Source: Ornithinimicrobium cavernae
GTDB taxonomy: Bacteria > Actinomycetota > Actinomycetes > Actinomycetales > Dermatophilaceae
Assembly: GCF_003121625.1 (NCBI RefSeq)
Contig: NZ_QDDJ01000006.1
Location: forward strand, 186,001-250,000
Direction: 5' to 3'
DNA length: 64,000 bases
A program made the translations under genes and the position numbers. Below the pieces are notes generated by a model. The model was not told the origin of the DNA and searched no databases. It was given only the letters and a program-made list of their open reading frames with translations. Below are positions 39,808-49,316 of this stretch, piece after piece (the stretch's first letter is position 1; the number at the start of each line of letters is the position of its first letter).

Positions 39808-41466
39808 ATGACCGGAGGGCTTGAGCCACGGGAGCAACGCGCAGCACGGCATCCGCGCTCCCGCGTCGGCGCGGTCCTGCTCGCCGGCGCCCTCGCGCTG
39901 GGGCTGGCGGCACCCGCCGTCGCTGACGCACCCATCCCTCCGGACCACCAGCCCGTTGCGCCGCCGTCGACCGGGCTGGCCGCAGACCCGGTCGTGAGGG
40001 TCCCGGTGGACCGGCTCGGTGGGGCCAACCGTTACGAGACCGCGGTGGCGATCTCGCGGGGGCAGTTCGCCGACGCCGACACCGTCTACCTCGCGCGAGG
40101 AGACGTCTTTGCGGACGCCATCGCGGCGGGCTCGCTGCGGGACGGCCCGGTCCTGCTGGTGCCGCAGTGCGGCACCATCCCACGGGCCGTCCGCGAGGAG
40201 GTGGAGCGTCTGGACCCGTCCGAGGTCGTGGCGCTCGGCGGCACCGGCTCCATCTGTGAGGCGTCGCTGCAGACGGCTGCGGCCGGCCGCGCCACCGAGC
40301 GGCTCGACGGCGCGGACCGCTTCGAGACGGCCTCGCTGATCGCCGCGCGCGCCTTCCCGGACGGGGCGGGCAGGGTGTACCTCGCGGAGCACAAGGAGTC
40401 GGTTGACGCCGTGGCCGGCGGCACCCTGACGGACGGGCCGATCCTGCTCGTGGCCAACGGTGCCGACAAGGTCCCGACCGCGACGCTGGAGGCGATCGAC
40501 GCACTCGACCCGACCGAGGTCGTCGCTCTCGGCGGCCGGGCCGTGGTGACCCAGGCGGCCGTGTCCGCGGCCGGTGCGGGACGGCATACCGACCGGGTTG
40601 CCGGACCGGACCGCTATGCCACCTCCGCCGCGATCGCCGAGCGGGCCTTCCCCGACGGCAGCAGCCGGACCTACCTGGCCAACGGCCGCTCGGTCGCCGA
40701 CGCAGTCGTCGGCGGCGTCCTCACGCGGGGACCGATCCTCCTCGTGCCCGACGACTGCCGCGTCCTCAGCGAGCCGGTGTGGCGCCGGTTCGCCGCGCAC
40801 CCGCCCGAGAAGGCAGTGGCGCTGGGCGGCAAGGGCGCGGTCTGCTCGGAGCAGCTGGAGACGGCCGGGCGGCTGTCGGTCTTCTCGGAGATGGAGCTCA
40901 CGAGCAACCGGCTCTACGACCTGATCACCAAGCAGCGGGCTATCGACCCCGAGAGCTACGTCCCCGGCGACATGGTCAGCTGGCGGGGGACCTCACACCG
41001 GATGCGGACCGAGACGGCCGTGATGCTGGAGGCGCTGTTCGACGACGCCGAGGCCGCCGGTCGCCCGGCGCTGAGGGTGATCAGCGCCTACCGGTCCTAC
41101 GAGGAGCAGCAGCGCACCTACGACTACTGGGTCGGGCTGGTCGGTCGGGAACGTGCCGACCTGATCTCCGCCAGGGCCGGCCACAGCGAGCACCAGCTCG
41201 GGCTCGCGGTCGACCTCGCCGGGCCCTCGTGCAGCGGCTACGCCTGCTTCGGCGACACCCCCGAGGGCAGGTGGGTCGCCGCGAACGCCCACCGCTACGG
41301 CTTCATCGTCCGCTACCCCGAGGGCGGCACGGAGGTCACCGGCTACGCCTACGAGCCGTGGCACCTGCGCTACATCGGGCCGCGGGCGGCGTGGATGATG
41401 CACGTGCGCGACGAGATCTACTGGGACACCTACCAGCCGCGCGCCGTCGCGGACGCGACGGTCTGA
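39808..41466 (+). CDS. Cell-wall-binding (CWB2 repeats) D-alanyl-D-alanine carboxypeptidase, VanY family
   Basis: A 552-residue exported protein. After a signal peptide (VGAVLLAGALALGLAAPAVA) come three cell-wall-binding type 2 repeats, each beginning with DRLGGANRYETAVAIS-like segments (about residues 68, 170, 265) and containing VYLARGDVFADA/VALGG. The C-terminal 200 residues form a VanY-type zinc peptidase: VISAYRSYEEQQRTY, AGHSEHQLGLAVDLAG (SxHxxGxAxD) and YEPWHLRYIG (ExxWH). It should bind the wall and trim pentapeptides. ATG 39808 follows a G-rich site; GTG 39790 is an alternative. No vanHAX or regulator genes accompany it, so this is not a resistance locus. Confidence 0.92.
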   Translation: MTGGLEPREQRAARHPRSRVGAVLLAGALALGLAAPAVADAPIPPDHQPVAPPSTGLAADPVVRVPVDRLGGANRYETAVAISRGQFADADTVYLARGDVFADAIAAGSLRDGPVLLVPQCGTIPRAVREEVERLDPSEVVALGGTGSICEASLQTAAAGRATERLDGADRFETASLIAARAFPDGAGRVYLAEHKESVDAVAGGTLTDGPILLVANGADKVPTATLEAIDALDPTEVVALGGRAVVTQAAVSAAGAGRHTDRVAGPDRYATSAAIAERAFPDGSSRTYLANGRSVADAVVGGVLTRGPILLVPDDCRVLSEPVWRRFAAHPPEKAVALGGKGAVCSEQLETAGRLSVFSEMELTSNRLYDLITKQRAIDPESYVPGDMVSWRGTSHRMRTETAVMLEALFDDAEAAGRPALRVISAYRSYEEQQRTYDYWVGLVGRERADLISARAGHSEHQLGLAVDLAGPSCSGYACFGDTPEGRWVAANAHRYGFIVRYPEGGTEVTGYAYEPWHLRYIGPRAAWMMHVRDEIYWDTYQPRAVADATV

Positions 41467-41489
41467 ACGCGGCTGTCGGCGGACGCCGT

Positions 41490-41495
41490 TAGGGT
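41490..41495 (+). promoter_or_regulatory. Leaderless -10 element of the osmolyte ABC operon
   Basis: TAGGGT ends six bases before the ATG at 41502. CGGAGG between them is too close to the ATG to act as a ribosome binding site. Confidence 0.5.
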
Positions 41496-41501
41496 CGGAG
41501 G

Positions 41502-42632
41502 ATGATCAGGCTCGAAGGCGTGAGCAAGGAGTATGCCGCCGGGCGGCCTGCCGTGGACAACCTCACCCTGGAGGCGGCCACCGGAGAGATCACGGTCCTG
41601 GTCGGGCCCTCCGGCTGCGGCAAGACGACCTCCCTGCGGATGATCAACCGGATGATCGAGCCGACCAGCGGGCGCATCCTCATCGACGGCCGGGACACCG
41701 CACGGGTGCCCGCAGCGACACTGCGCCGCGACATCGGCTACGTCATCCAGCACGCCGGGCTCTTCCCGCACCGCACGGTCCTGCACAACGTGATGACCGT
41801 GCCCCGCCTCAACGGCTGGGGGCGGGCCCGCGCCGAGGCACGCGCACGCGAGGTGCTGGAGATGGTCGGACTCCCGGGCGACTTCGGGCGGCGCTACCCG
41901 GGTCAGCTCTCCGGTGGGCAGCAGCAGCGCGTCGGCGTGGCTAGGGCACTGGCCTCCGACCCCTCGGTGATCCTGATGGACGAGCCGTTCAGCGCCGTGG
42001 ACCCGGTCGCCCGCGAGGGGCTCCAGGACGACATCCTGCGGCTGCAGGCCGAGCTCGGCACGACCATCGTGCTGGTCACCCACGACATCGACGAGGCCAT
42101 CAAGCTCGGCCACCGGGTGGCGGTGCTGCGGCAGGGCGGCGTGCTCGCCCAGTTCAGCAGCCCGGCGGACCTGTTGGCCCACCCCGCCGACGACTTCGTC
42201 GCCGACTTCGTGGGGCGGGACCGGGGCTACCGGGCGCTCAGCTTCCAGCACGCCGACGTGCCGGTGCACCCCGAAGAGCCCGTCCGGCTCGGACAGCCAC
42301 TCGGCCGCCGCAGCGAGGAGTGGCTGCTCGCGGTCGACGACGGCTCCCGACCACAGGGCTGGGTGGTGCCGGCCGAGGTGGGGGAGGGACCGGTCCGGGT
42401 CGAGCACCTGCACCGCGCAGGCACGGTGGCCCCGGTCGACGGCGCGCTGCGGGCACTGCTCGACGCCGCCCTCTCCTCACCGAGCGGGCGCGGCGTGGTC
42501 GTGCGCGACGGCGTGCTCGCCGGCACGGTCCGCGCCCAGGAGGTGCTCTCGGTGATCCAGCAGGCGCCGCGACCGGACGGCGCGAGCATCCAGGGCCCGG
42601 AGAGCGCGTCCGCCACGGGGCAGCGCCCGTGA
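41502..42632 (+). CDS. ABC transporter ATP-binding protein, glycine betaine/choline (OpuC) type
   Basis: A 376-residue ATPase: Walker A GPSGCGKTTS, Q-loop VIQHAGLFPH, signature LSGGQQQRVGVARAL, Walker B ILMDEPFSAVD and H-loop VTHDIDEA. Beyond the core it has about 130 extra residues; the last part (GVVVRDGVLAGTVRAQEVLSVI) looks like one CBS motif, as in OpuCA, where CBS domains sense ionic strength. Gene order ATPase-permease-permease-binding protein is that of OpuC/ProU-like osmoprotectant importers. Its stop overlaps the first permease start (GTGA). Confidence 0.92.
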   Translation: MIRLEGVSKEYAAGRPAVDNLTLEAATGEITVLVGPSGCGKTTSLRMINRMIEPTSGRILIDGRDTARVPAATLRRDIGYVIQHAGLFPHRTVLHNVMTVPRLNGWGRARAEARAREVLEMVGLPGDFGRRYPGQLSGGQQQRVGVARALASDPSVILMDEPFSAVDPVAREGLQDDILRLQAELGTTIVLVTHDIDEAIKLGHRVAVLRQGGVLAQFSSPADLLAHPADDFVADFVGRDRGYRALSFQHADVPVHPEEPVRLGQPLGRRSEEWLLAVDDGSRPQGWVVPAEVGEGPVRVEHLHRAGTVAPVDGALRALLDAALSSPSGRGVVVRDGVLAGTVRAQEVLSVIQQAPRPDGASIQGPESASATGQRP

Positions 42633-43270
42633 CCCTTCTCGGCACCGACCTGGGCGAGGTGGCCGAGTTCGCGGCCCAGCACGCCTACCTCGCCGGGGTG
42701 CCGCTCGTCCTCGGACTGCTGATCTCCCTGCCGCTGGGGTGGCTGGCGCTGCGGCGCCGCTGGCTCTACCCGCCCGTGATCGCGGGGACGGGCCTGCTCT
42801 ACACGATCCCGTCCCTTGCGCTCTTCGTGCTCCTGCCGGGGATCCTCGGCACGCAGATCCTGGACCCGGTCAACGTCGTCGTGGCGATGACGCTCTACAC
42901 CATCGCCCTGCTCACCCGCACGGTCGCCGACGGACTCGGGTCGGTGCCCGACCACGTGCGGCAGGCGGCGACGGCGATGGGCTACGGACCGGTGCGCCGG
43001 TTCTTCGCCGTGGAGCTGCCGCTCGCCGTCCCGGTGGTCTCCGCCGGCCTGCGCGTGGCGGCCGTCAGCAACGTCTCGATAGTCTCGGTCGCAGCGCTGA
43101 TCGGCGTCTCCCAGCTCGGCCTGCTGTTCACCGACGGGTTCTCCCGCTCTGCGATGGGTCCGATCGTGGTGGGCGTGCTCGCCTGCGTGCTGCTGGCCGT
43201 CCTCTTCGACCTGCTCATCCTCGCCGTGACCCGCGTCCTCACACCCTGGCTGCGGGCGGTGCGCGCATGA
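42629..43270 (+). CDS. OpuC-type ABC permease 1
   Basis: A 213-residue membrane protein with five or six transmembrane helices and the binding-protein-dependent permease EAA loop (RQAATAMGYGPVRRFFAVELPLAVPVVSAG region). TGLLYTIPSLALFVLLPGILG is typical of OpuCB/OpuCD. The GTG start overlaps the ATPase stop and its own stop overlaps the second permease (ATGA). Start chosen by that overlap; the longer open frame is a shadow. Confidence 0.92.
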   Translation: MTLLGTDLGEVAEFAAQHAYLAGVPLVLGLLISLPLGWLALRRRWLYPPVIAGTGLLYTIPSLALFVLLPGILGTQILDPVNVVVAMTLYTIALLTRTVADGLGSVPDHVRQAATAMGYGPVRRFFAVELPLAVPVVSAGLRVAAVSNVSIVSVAALIGVSQLGLLFTDGFSRSAMGPIVVGVLACVLLAVLFDLLILAVTRVLTPWLRAVRA

Positions 43271-43956
43271 TCGCCACGATCTGGGCATGGTTGAGCGACC
43301 CGACCAACTGGGCCGGCGCCGGCGGCATCCCCGCGCAGAGCCTCGAGCACCTCCGGCTCTCGCTCATCGCCCTCCTCGCCGCGGCCCTCGTGGCGGTCCC
43401 GATCGGTCTCTACGTCGGCCACACCGGCCGCGGACGCGTCGTGCTCGTCAACGTGGTCAGCGCCTTCCGGGCGATCCCGTCCCTCGGGGTGCTGTTCATT
43501 GCCGCGCTGCTCCTGCTGCCCCACCTGCGCGGCAACCTGGCCTTCGAGCTGCCGAGCCTGATCGTGCTGGCGGTGCTCGGCATACCGCCGATCCTGTCCG
43601 GCGTCTATGCCGGCATCGAGCAGGTCGACCCAGCGGCACGGGACGCCGCGCGGGGCATGGGCATGACCGGTTGGCAACGGCTGTGGCAGGTCGAGGTGCC
43701 CTGCGCCCTGCCGCTGATCTGCTCGGGACTGCGCTCCTCGATGATGCAGATCATCGCGACCGCGACCATCGCGGCGGTGGTCGGCCTGGGCGGCCTCGGG
43801 CGGTTCCTCATCGACGGTCAGGCCAACAGGAAGTACGACGAGATGGCCGGCGGCGCGATTCTCGTGGCGCTCCTGGCACTGGTCGTGGATATCGTGTTTT
43901 CGTTGGTGCAACGGGCGGTGGTCTCTCCGGGCCTCGCCAGCCGGGGTCGGACATGA
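43267..43956 (+). CDS. OpuC-type ABC permease 2
   Basis: A 229-residue permease, paralogous to the preceding one: FRAIPSLGVLFIAALLLLP, GIPPILSGVYAGIEQVDPAARDAARGMGMTGWQRLWQVEVPCALPL (EAA loop) and TIAAVVGLGGLGRFLIDG. Two different permeases forming a heterodimer is the OpuC arrangement. ATG overlaps the previous stop. The binding-protein gene begins 67 bases later. Confidence 0.92.
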   Translation: MIATIWAWLSDPTNWAGAGGIPAQSLEHLRLSLIALLAAALVAVPIGLYVGHTGRGRVVLVNVVSAFRAIPSLGVLFIAALLLLPHLRGNLAFELPSLIVLAVLGIPPILSGVYAGIEQVDPAARDAARGMGMTGWQRLWQVEVPCALPLICSGLRSSMMQIIATATIAAVVGLGGLGRFLIDGQANRKYDEMAGGAILVALLALVVDIVFSLVQRAVVSPGLASRGRT

Positions 43957-44023
43957 CCCACCACAGGGAGGGAGAGGTTCCGCCCGGGACCGACTCCGAC
44001 CCGCACGATGGAAGGTTTCTCAG

Positions 44024-44935
44024 ATGACCCGACGCCACAGCACGACCGTCGTCGCAGCGCTCGCGACGGCCCTGGTCCTGTCCGCCTGCGGCGGGGGAGG
44101 AGACCCCCTGCAGGAGGACGACGCGCCGGCCACCGGCGGTGGAGGCGAGAGCGCCCTGGTCATCGGCTCGGCGAACTTCCCCGAGAACGTGCTGCTCGCC
44201 GAGATCTACGCCGCCGCCCTCGGCGACGCCGGTGTCGAGGTCACCACCAACCTCAACATCGGCAACCGCGAGGCCTACATGGCCGGCCTGGAGGACGGCT
44301 CGATCGACCTCATCCCGGAGTACACCGGCAACCTCACGCTGTTCCTCAACGAGAGCGCCGAGGCCACGGAGAGCGAGGAAGTCTATGCAGAGCTGCAGGA
44401 GTCGCTGCCGGAGAACCTGACCGTCCTGGACATGGCCGCGGCGGAGGACAAGGACTCGGTCGTGGTGACGTCCGAGACGGCCGAGGAGTTCGGGCTCTCC
44501 ACGATCGCCGACCTCAAGCCGCACGCGCCGAACATGGTGCTCGGGGGCCCGCCTGAGTGGCGCGACCGGTTCACGGGTGTGCCCGGGCTGCAGGAGGTCT
44601 ACGGGCTGGAGTTCTCCGAGTTCAAGCCGCTGGACGCCGGCTCGACACTGACCGTGCAGGCGCTGGTGAACGGGCAGATCGACGCGGGCAACATCTTCAG
44701 CACCGACCCGGCCATCGCCGAGAACGAGTTCGTGGTGCTCGAGGACCCGGAGCACCTGTTTGCCGCGCAGAACGTCGTGCCCCTGATCGCGACCGACAAG
44801 GTGACGCCGGAGATCGAGACGGCCCTCAACGAGGTGTCCGCGAGCCTGACCACCGAGAACCTCACGGAGATGATGGTCAAGGTGCAGGACACCGACCCCG
44901 CCGACGTCGCCCGGGAGTTCGTCGACGGGCTCTGA
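44024..44935 (+). CDS. Osmoprotectant ABC transporter substrate-binding lipoprotein
   Basis: A 303-residue OpuAC/ProX-like lipoprotein: signal with LSAC lipobox (Cys about residue 23), then [52 protein letters not shown], which is the family signature including the PEYTG loop, and [32 protein letters not shown]. It should bind glycine betaine, choline, carnitine or a related quaternary amine. Last gene of the operon; a strong hairpin follows. Confidence 0.93.
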   Translation: MTRRHSTTVVAALATALVLSACGGGGDPLQEDDAPATGGGGESALVIGSANFPENVLLAEIYAAALGDAGVEVTTNLNIGNREAYMAGLEDGSIDLIPEYTGNLTLFLNESAEATESEEVYAELQESLPENLTVLDMAAAEDKDSVVVTSETAEEFGLSTIADLKPHAPNMVLGGPPEWRDRFTGVPGLQEVYGLEFSEFKPLDAGSTLTVQALVNGQIDAGNIFSTDPAIAENEFVVLEDPEHLFAAQNVVPLIATDKVTPEIETALNEVSASLTTENLTEMMVKVQDTDPADVAREFVDGL

Positions 44936-44943
44936 CCGGGTCT

Positions 44944-44969
44944 CGCCGCCGCACCATTGTGCGGCGGCG
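44944..44969 (+). terminator. Hairpin after the osmolyte ABC operon
   Basis: A perfect 11-bp stem (CGCCGCCGCAC/GTGCGGCGGCG) with a CATT loop, nine bases after the binding-protein stop. No T-run follows. Confidence 0.6.
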
Positions 44970-44991
44970 CCGGCAGGACGACAATCAGCCC

Positions 44992-47574
44992 ATGGATCTC
45001 CTGGAGCGGGAGACGGCGCTGGGCTCGCTGGCGGAGTATGCCGCGGACGCAGCTACCGGGACCGGTCGCGTCGTGCTGGTCTCGGGTGAGGCGGGCTCGG
45101 GCAAGACGGCCCTCGTCGAGCACTTCCTGACCGGCCGACCCGACCGGGTCCTGCGGACCGGTTGCGACGGCCTGTTCACCCCCAGTGCGCTCGCGCCGCT
45201 GTTCGAGCTGGCCGGCGCGGTGGGCGGCCCCCTGCTCCAGGCCGCCCTGGCCGACGCTCCCCGGCACCAGCTCTTCGCGGCGCTCCTGGCCGAGCTGGAC
45301 CGCCCGACCGGACTCACGGTCCTGGTGCTGGAGGACCTCCACTTCGCCGACGCGGCCACGCTGGACCTGGTGCGTTACCTGGCGCGGCACGTGCGCCGGA
45401 CCCGGAGCCTGGTCCTGCTCACCTATCGCGACGACGCCCTCGACCCGGCCGACCCCCTGCGGGTGGTGCTCGGTGACCTGTCCACCTCGGGGAGCACGCG
45501 GCGCGTTGCGGTCCCGCCGCTGTCGACCGCGGCGGTCGCCCGGATGCTGGGTGACCGCACGGACGGACCGGCGGCGGACGAGGTGCACCGCCTCACCGGG
45601 GGCAACGCCTTCTTCGTCACCGAGGTGTGTGCCGGGTCCGCCGACGCGGTCCCCCCGTCGGCGCGGGACGCCGCCCTCGCCCGGACGGCGGCCCTGGATC
45701 CCGCCACCCGGTGGGCCGCTGAGCTCGCCGCCCTGAGCGGCACGGTCCTCGACCTGCCGCTGCTGAGCAGGCTCTGTCCGGACGCCGCTGCCCGGGTAGA
45801 CGGCCTCATCGGGTGCGGCCTGGTCGTGGCTGACGGGACCGCCCTCCGGTTCCGTCACGAGATCGCGCGGCTGGCCGTCGCGGGGGCCGTGGCGCCGCAC
45901 CGGCGCCGTGAGGCACACCGGGCGATCCTGGCCGCCCTGCGGGAGCTGGGGTGCACCGATGACGCCCGGCTCGCCCACCACGCGGACGGCGCCGAGGACG
46001 CGGCCGCGGTCCTCGTGCACGCCCCGGCCGCCGGACGCCGGGCGGTGGCCCTGTCGGCGCACCGGGAGGCCGCCACTCAGTTCGAGCGCGCCCTGCGGCA
46101 CAGCTCCTCGCTCACCGACGCGGACCGCGCCGGCCTCCTCGACGAGCTGGCCGACGAGTGTCACGTGCTGGACCGGACCGCCGAGGCGGCAGCGACCCGG
46201 CGCGAGGCCGTGGCGATCTGGCGGGCGCTGGGGCAGCCGCTCCGGGCGGGCGACAGCCTGCGCCGCCTCACCCGCGCGGTCCCGCTCGACGAGGCGCGGC
46301 TCATCGCCGCAGAGGCCCTCGAGACGCTCACGCCGCTCGGGGTGACACCGGAGCTGGCCCACGCCTGGGCGGTCGTCGCGGCCGTGGAGCTCCAGCACGG
46401 GGTGGCGGGCGAGGCCCTCACCGCAGCGGACACGGCATACTCCCTCGCTGTCGAGCTGGACCTGCCCGAGGTGCAGAGCTCCGCGCTCAACACCCGCGCC
46501 TGCGTCCTGGCGCTGCTGGGCCAGCCCTGGGCCGCGTGCCTGGAGCAGGCCCTGGGCGTCGCGCTCGCGGGTGGTGACCCCGTCGGGGCGGGGCGGGCCT
46601 ACGCCAACCTGGTGGGGCAGCACGGTGGCTACCACGAGTTCGAGACGTCCGAGCGGTGGTACCTGGAGGGGACCGCCTACTGCGACGAGCACGACATCAG
46701 CACCTACGCCACCTGCCTGCGGGCCTGCCAGGCGTGCAACCTCGTGCAGCAGGGACGCTGGGACGAGGCCCTCCAGCTCGCTGTCCGGATCCAGCGCACC
46801 GGCGGCTCACCGGTCAATCTCACCGCCGCGACGCACGTCCGTGCCCTCATCGCGATCCGTCGCGGCGCCCCGGACGCCGGGGCGCTGCTGGAGGAGCTGC
46901 ACCACCTTTCCGGGCAGACCGGGACGGCCTACTGGCGCGGCTTCGAGGCCCTCGCCCGGGCCGAGCACGCCTGGCTGGACGACCGGCACGCTGAGGCAGC
47001 GCTGGCCCTGGCCGACCCCGCCCTGGGCGGAGTCTTCACGGACGACTGGGAGCGTGGGCGGTGTGCCGGCTGGGCCCGCCGGGTGGGCGTGTCCGTGCCC
47101 GTCGACGGCCCGGTGGCGGCGCCCTACCAGCAGGTCGTCGCCGGGGATACCGCTGCCGCAGTGGCTGGTCTGGAAGCCGCCGGTGCCGTCTACGAGGCGA
47201 TCCTGGTGCTCATCGACGAGGGCACAGAGCTGACGCTCCGCGAGGCTCTCGATCGCCTCGAGGCCCTGGGCGCCCAGCAGGTGGAGGCCCTGGTGCGCCG
47301 TCGGCTGCGTGCGGCCGGGGCCCAGCGCGTGCCGACCGGCGCGCGTCGGCTCACCCGTGAGCACCCTGCCGGGCTGACACCGCGGGAGGTGGACGTCCTC
47401 GACCTCGTCAGCGCGGGCCACACGAACGCGGAGATCGCCGAGCGGTTGTTCATCAGCGCCAAGACCGTCGACCACCACGTGTCCGCGATCCTGGGCAAGC
47501 TCGGGGTGAGCAGCCGCGGGGCGGCCGCGGCCGCAGTGCGCAGCACAGATGGGGAGCCCGTGCCCCAAAGATAG
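44992..47574 (+). CDS. LuxR family regulator with AAA ATPase domain (LAL type)
   Basis: An 860-residue large ATP-binding LuxR regulator. The N-terminus holds the NTPase module: [15 protein letters not shown], Walker [16 protein letters not shown], Walker B-like [18 protein letters not shown], then about 500 residues of helical TPR-like repeats, and at the C-terminus the Lux[29 protein letters not shown] with [20 protein letters not shown] proteins are ligand-controlled activators. GACAAT six bases before the ATG suggests a leaderless start. The two-gene unit at 47655 follows at once, with a palindrome in its promoter region, and is the likely target. Confidence 0.92.
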   Translation: MDLLERETALGSLAEYAADAATGTGRVVLVSGEAGSGKTALVEHFLTGRPDRVLRTGCDGLFTPSALAPLFELAGAVGGPLLQAALADAPRHQLFAALLAELDRPTGLTVLVLEDLHFADAATLDLVRYLARHVRRTRSLVLLTYRDDALDPADPLRVVLGDLSTSGSTRRVAVPPLSTAAVARMLGDRTDGPAADEVHRLTGGNAFFVTEVCAGSADAVPPSARDAALARTAALDPATRWAAELAALSGTVLDLPLLSRLCPDAAARVDGLIGCGLVVADGTALRFRHEIARLAVAGAVAPHRRREAHRAILAALRELGCTDDARLAHHADGAEDAAAVLVHAPAAGRRAVALSAHREAATQFERALRHSSSLTDADRAGLLDELADECHVLDRTAEAAATRREAVAIWRALGQPLRAGDSLRRLTRAVPLDEARLIAAEALETLTPLGVTPELAHAWAVVAAVELQHGVAGEALTAADTAYSLAVELDLPEVQSSALNTRACVLALLGQPWAACLEQALGVALAGGDPVGAGRAYANLVGQHGGYHEFETSERWYLEGTAYCDEHDISTYATCLRACQACNLVQQGRWDEALQLAVRIQRTGGSPVNLTAATHVRALIAIRRGAPDAGALLEELHHLSGQTGTAYWRGFEALARAEHAWLDDRHAEAALALADPALGGVFTDDWERGRCAGWARRVGVSVPVDGPVAAPYQQVVAGDTAAAVAGLEAAGAVYEAILVLIDEGTELTLREALDRLEALGAQQVEALVRRRLRAAGAQRVPTGARRLTREHPAGLTPREVDVLDLVSAGHTNAEIAERLFISAKTVDHHVSAILGKLGVSSRGAAAAAVRSTDGEPVPQR

Positions 47575-47584
47575 GGAGATCTCC
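47575..47584. promoter_or_regulatory. Palindrome upstream of the DUF4242 unit, candidate LuxR site
   Basis: GGAGATCTCC is a perfect 10-bp palindrome directly after the LuxR stop codon and about 26 bases upstream of the TAGCGT -10 element at 47611, so it would sit near position -35 to -45, where activators often bind. Confidence 0.4.
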
Positions 47585-47605
47585 TCATGTGGCCGGCCCC
47601 GTGCC

Positions 47606-47619
47606 GTCCCTAGCGTCGA
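47606..47619 (+). promoter_or_regulatory. Promoter box of the DUF4242 unit
   Basis: GTCCCTAGCGTCGA shares its last eleven bases, CCTAGCGTCGA, with the two mirrored boxes at 34058 and 34224. TAGCGT (47611-47616) would be the -10 element, about 38 bases before the ATG. Confidence 0.45.
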
Positions 47620-47654
47620 GGTGGAGCACACCACCCCGACCGAAGGAGCCTCCG

Positions 47655-47906
47655 ATGCCACTGTTCATGGACGTCCACGAGCTGGACGGACCGGTCAGCG
47701 CCGACGACGTCGCAGCCGCCCACCTGGCCGACCTCAAGGCCCAGGGATCCCACGACGTCCGCTACCTGCGTTACTGGGTCGATGAGCCCGCGGGCCGCAT
47801 CTTCTGCCTGGCCGAGGCGCCGTCCGCGCAGGCTGCGACCGCGGTCCACCGGGAGGCTCACGGTCTGGTCGCCACGCACATCCACGAAGTCATCGAGGGC
47901 AGCTGA
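47655..47906 (+). CDS. DUF4242 (SCO4226-like, putative nickel-binding) protein
   Basis: An 83-residue protein: MPLFMDVHELDGPVSADDVAAAH, a central YLRYWVDEPAGRIFCLAEAPS and the C-terminal AVHREAHGLVATHIHEVIEG. This is the DUF4242 pattern; a Streptomyces member (SCO4226) was shown to bind nickel. His and Glu residues of the last helix could coordinate metal. GAAGGAG precedes the ATG. It is coupled to the next gene by a one-base gap. Confidence 0.85.
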   Translation: MPLFMDVHELDGPVSADDVAAAHLADLKAQGSHDVRYLRYWVDEPAGRIFCLAEAPSAQAATAVHREAHGLVATHIHEVIEGS

Positions 47907-47907
47907 G

Positions 47908-48477
47908 ATGCGCCCCCGGTGGATCGCCGCCGTGACGGCGGTGCTGCTCTCCCTCGCCCTTCCGGCCGCCAGCGGCCACGGGGGAGGGGGCCCCGGCGGT
48001 CCTGCCGAGCAGGCGGGCCACCACGGCCACACGGGTCAGCTCGACCGGCTCCGTGACCTCACCGCACCGTATGCCGCGGGGCCGGCCGCGCCGTGGACCA
48101 TCCAGGTCGTCGACCTCGCCGGGATCACCTGCATCGAGGACCCCCGGGGCACCGGTGCCATGGGCATCCACTTCGTCGACGGCGCCAACCTGATGGACGG
48201 CGCGATCGACGGCGCGGCCCCCGAGGCGCTGATCTACGAGCCGCAGCCGGACGGGTCGCTGACGCTCGTCGGTGCCGAGCACCTCGTGCTCGCCGAGTCC
48301 TGGGACGCCGACCACCAGCAGGTCCCGATGCTGCACGGCCAGAAGTTCTCCCTGGTCGAGGCGGGCAACCGCTACGGCCTGCCGGCCTTCTACGAGCTGC
48401 ACGTCTGGCACGAGCGGGCCAACCCCAACGGACTCTTCGACGACTGGAACCCCACGGTGTCCTGCCCCCTGTCCTGA
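47908..48477 (+). CDS. Secreted protein of unknown function
   Basis: A 189-residue exported protein: signal peptide RPRWIAAVTAVLLSLALPAASG, then a His/Gly-rich segment (GHGGGGPGGPAEQAGHHGHTG) that could bind metal, then a compact domain with ITCIEDPRGTGAMGIHFVD, PEALIYEPQPDGSLTLVGAEHLV and ELHVWHERANPNGLFDDWNP. The PxxLxY and WHEPNPxGxFxxWNP elements recur in small secreted actinobacterial proteins without known function. Two cysteines (about residues 75 and 186) could form a disulfide. It starts one nucleotide after the DUF4242 stop. Confidence 0.8.
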   Translation: MRPRWIAAVTAVLLSLALPAASGHGGGGPGGPAEQAGHHGHTGQLDRLRDLTAPYAAGPAAPWTIQVVDLAGITCIEDPRGTGAMGIHFVDGANLMDGAIDGAAPEALIYEPQPDGSLTLVGAEHLVLAESWDADHQQVPMLHGQKFSLVEAGNRYGLPAFYELHVWHERANPNGLFDDWNPTVSCPLS

Positions 48478-48489
48478 GCCCCGACCCGA

Positions 48490-48526
48490 CCGGCCCGCCC
48501 GCACCGCTGAGGTGTGGGCGGGCCGG
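48490..48526. terminator. Bidirectional terminator between convergent genes
   Basis: A 16-bp stem (CCGGCCCGCCCGCACC with GGTGTGGGCGGGCCGG, one G-T wobble) and a 5-nt loop. It lies between the secreted-protein gene and the convergent lipoprotein gene, serving either. Confidence 0.7.
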
Positions 48527-48532
48527 CTGGCG

Positions 48533-49237
48533 TCACGGGGTGCGCGCGTACTCCACCGACCCGGTCACGAACACGACCCACCCCTCGGACCCGGCGGCGC
48601 GCTCCCAGGCCTCCCGCGCCGAGTCGCCGGCGTGCTCGCACGGCTCCGCGTCACTGCCCTGGCACGCCCGGCCCAGGTCGTGCTCGTGGTCCTGTGCGGA
48701 GGCCTCGTCCACGGGCAGGCTCACCCAGCCCGCCACCGTGTAGCTCGGGTCCGAACCGGTGTCGGAGCACCCCAGCCGGTAGGAGGGTAGGTGGTCGGGA
48801 CGGTAGGGGCCCGGGAAGTTGTGTGTGCGCTCGCCCGCGAGCTCGTCCCAGTACTCCCGCAGCGTGTCCTCTGCGTGCGAGGAGCCGTCGGGACAGGCCG
48901 GGAAGGCGTCGGTCACCGAGTTGGCGGCCTGACGGAAGTCGTCGCCGGTGACCTGGTAGGCCTGACGGACGTGGACGGTGCAGCGCACGTCGTAGGGGTC
49001 GTCGATCTTCCAGTTGTGCTGGCCGGTCGTGCAGGTGTCCTGCACCGAGGAGCCGACGAGCGTGCCGGCCTGCGCCACCACGGCCAGCCCCGCCTCCAGG
49101 GTGGCCCGTGCACTGTCCGCCTCCTGCCGGTGGTCCGCCTGCACCTCGCGGGCACTCGGACCGTCACCGCACCCCGCCAGGGCCGTGAGGGCCACCGCAC
49201 AGACCAGCAGCCTCCGCGGGCGCCGAACAGTCCTCAT
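48533..49237 (-). CDS. Lipoprotein of unknown function
   Basis: A 234-residue lipoprotein. RRPRRLLVCAVALTALAGCGDG is a lipoprotein signal with the lipobox Cys at about residue 23. The mature part is acidic, with seven more cysteines (for example DTCTTGQHNWKID, DVRCTVHVRQAY, FPACPDGSS, GCSDTG, RACQGSDAEPCEHAG) that could form disulfides. No enzymatic motif is seen. Start at 49237 chosen for the signal; the longer frame adds a basic, non-signal leader. It converges with the preceding unit across a strong hairpin. Confidence 0.72.
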   Translation of the reverse strand: MRTVRRPRRLLVCAVALTALAGCGDGPSAREVQADHRQEADSARATLEAGLAVVAQAGTLVGSSVQDTCTTGQHNWKIDDPYDVRCTVHVRQAYQVTGDDFRQAANSVTDAFPACPDGSSHAEDTLREYWDELAGERTHNFPGPYRPDHLPSYRLGCSDTGSDPSYTVAGWVSLPVDEASAQDHEHDLGRACQGSDAEPCEHAGDSAREAWERAAGSEGWVVFVTGSVEYARTP

Positions 49238-49316
49238 GGCACCAGTCACGCCCCGTGACCTGCCGGCCAGGTGCAGGCCCGGGGAGAACCGCGACCGGAG
49301 GCGACGCACCGGGGAC

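Noticed and set aside
38643-40028. Long minus-strand frame spanning the repeat, tRNA-Gly and dcd
   Set aside because: It covers a tRNA gene and the antisense of dcd; coding is not credible.
39808-41466. Vancomycin resistance gene
   Set aside because: The peptidase is VanY-like in fold only; no vanH, vanA, vanX or sensor genes are adjacent and the protein carries wall-binding repeats.
44599-46692. Long minus-strand frame opposite the LuxR gene
   Set aside because: Antisense shadow caused by GC-rich codon positions; no motif.
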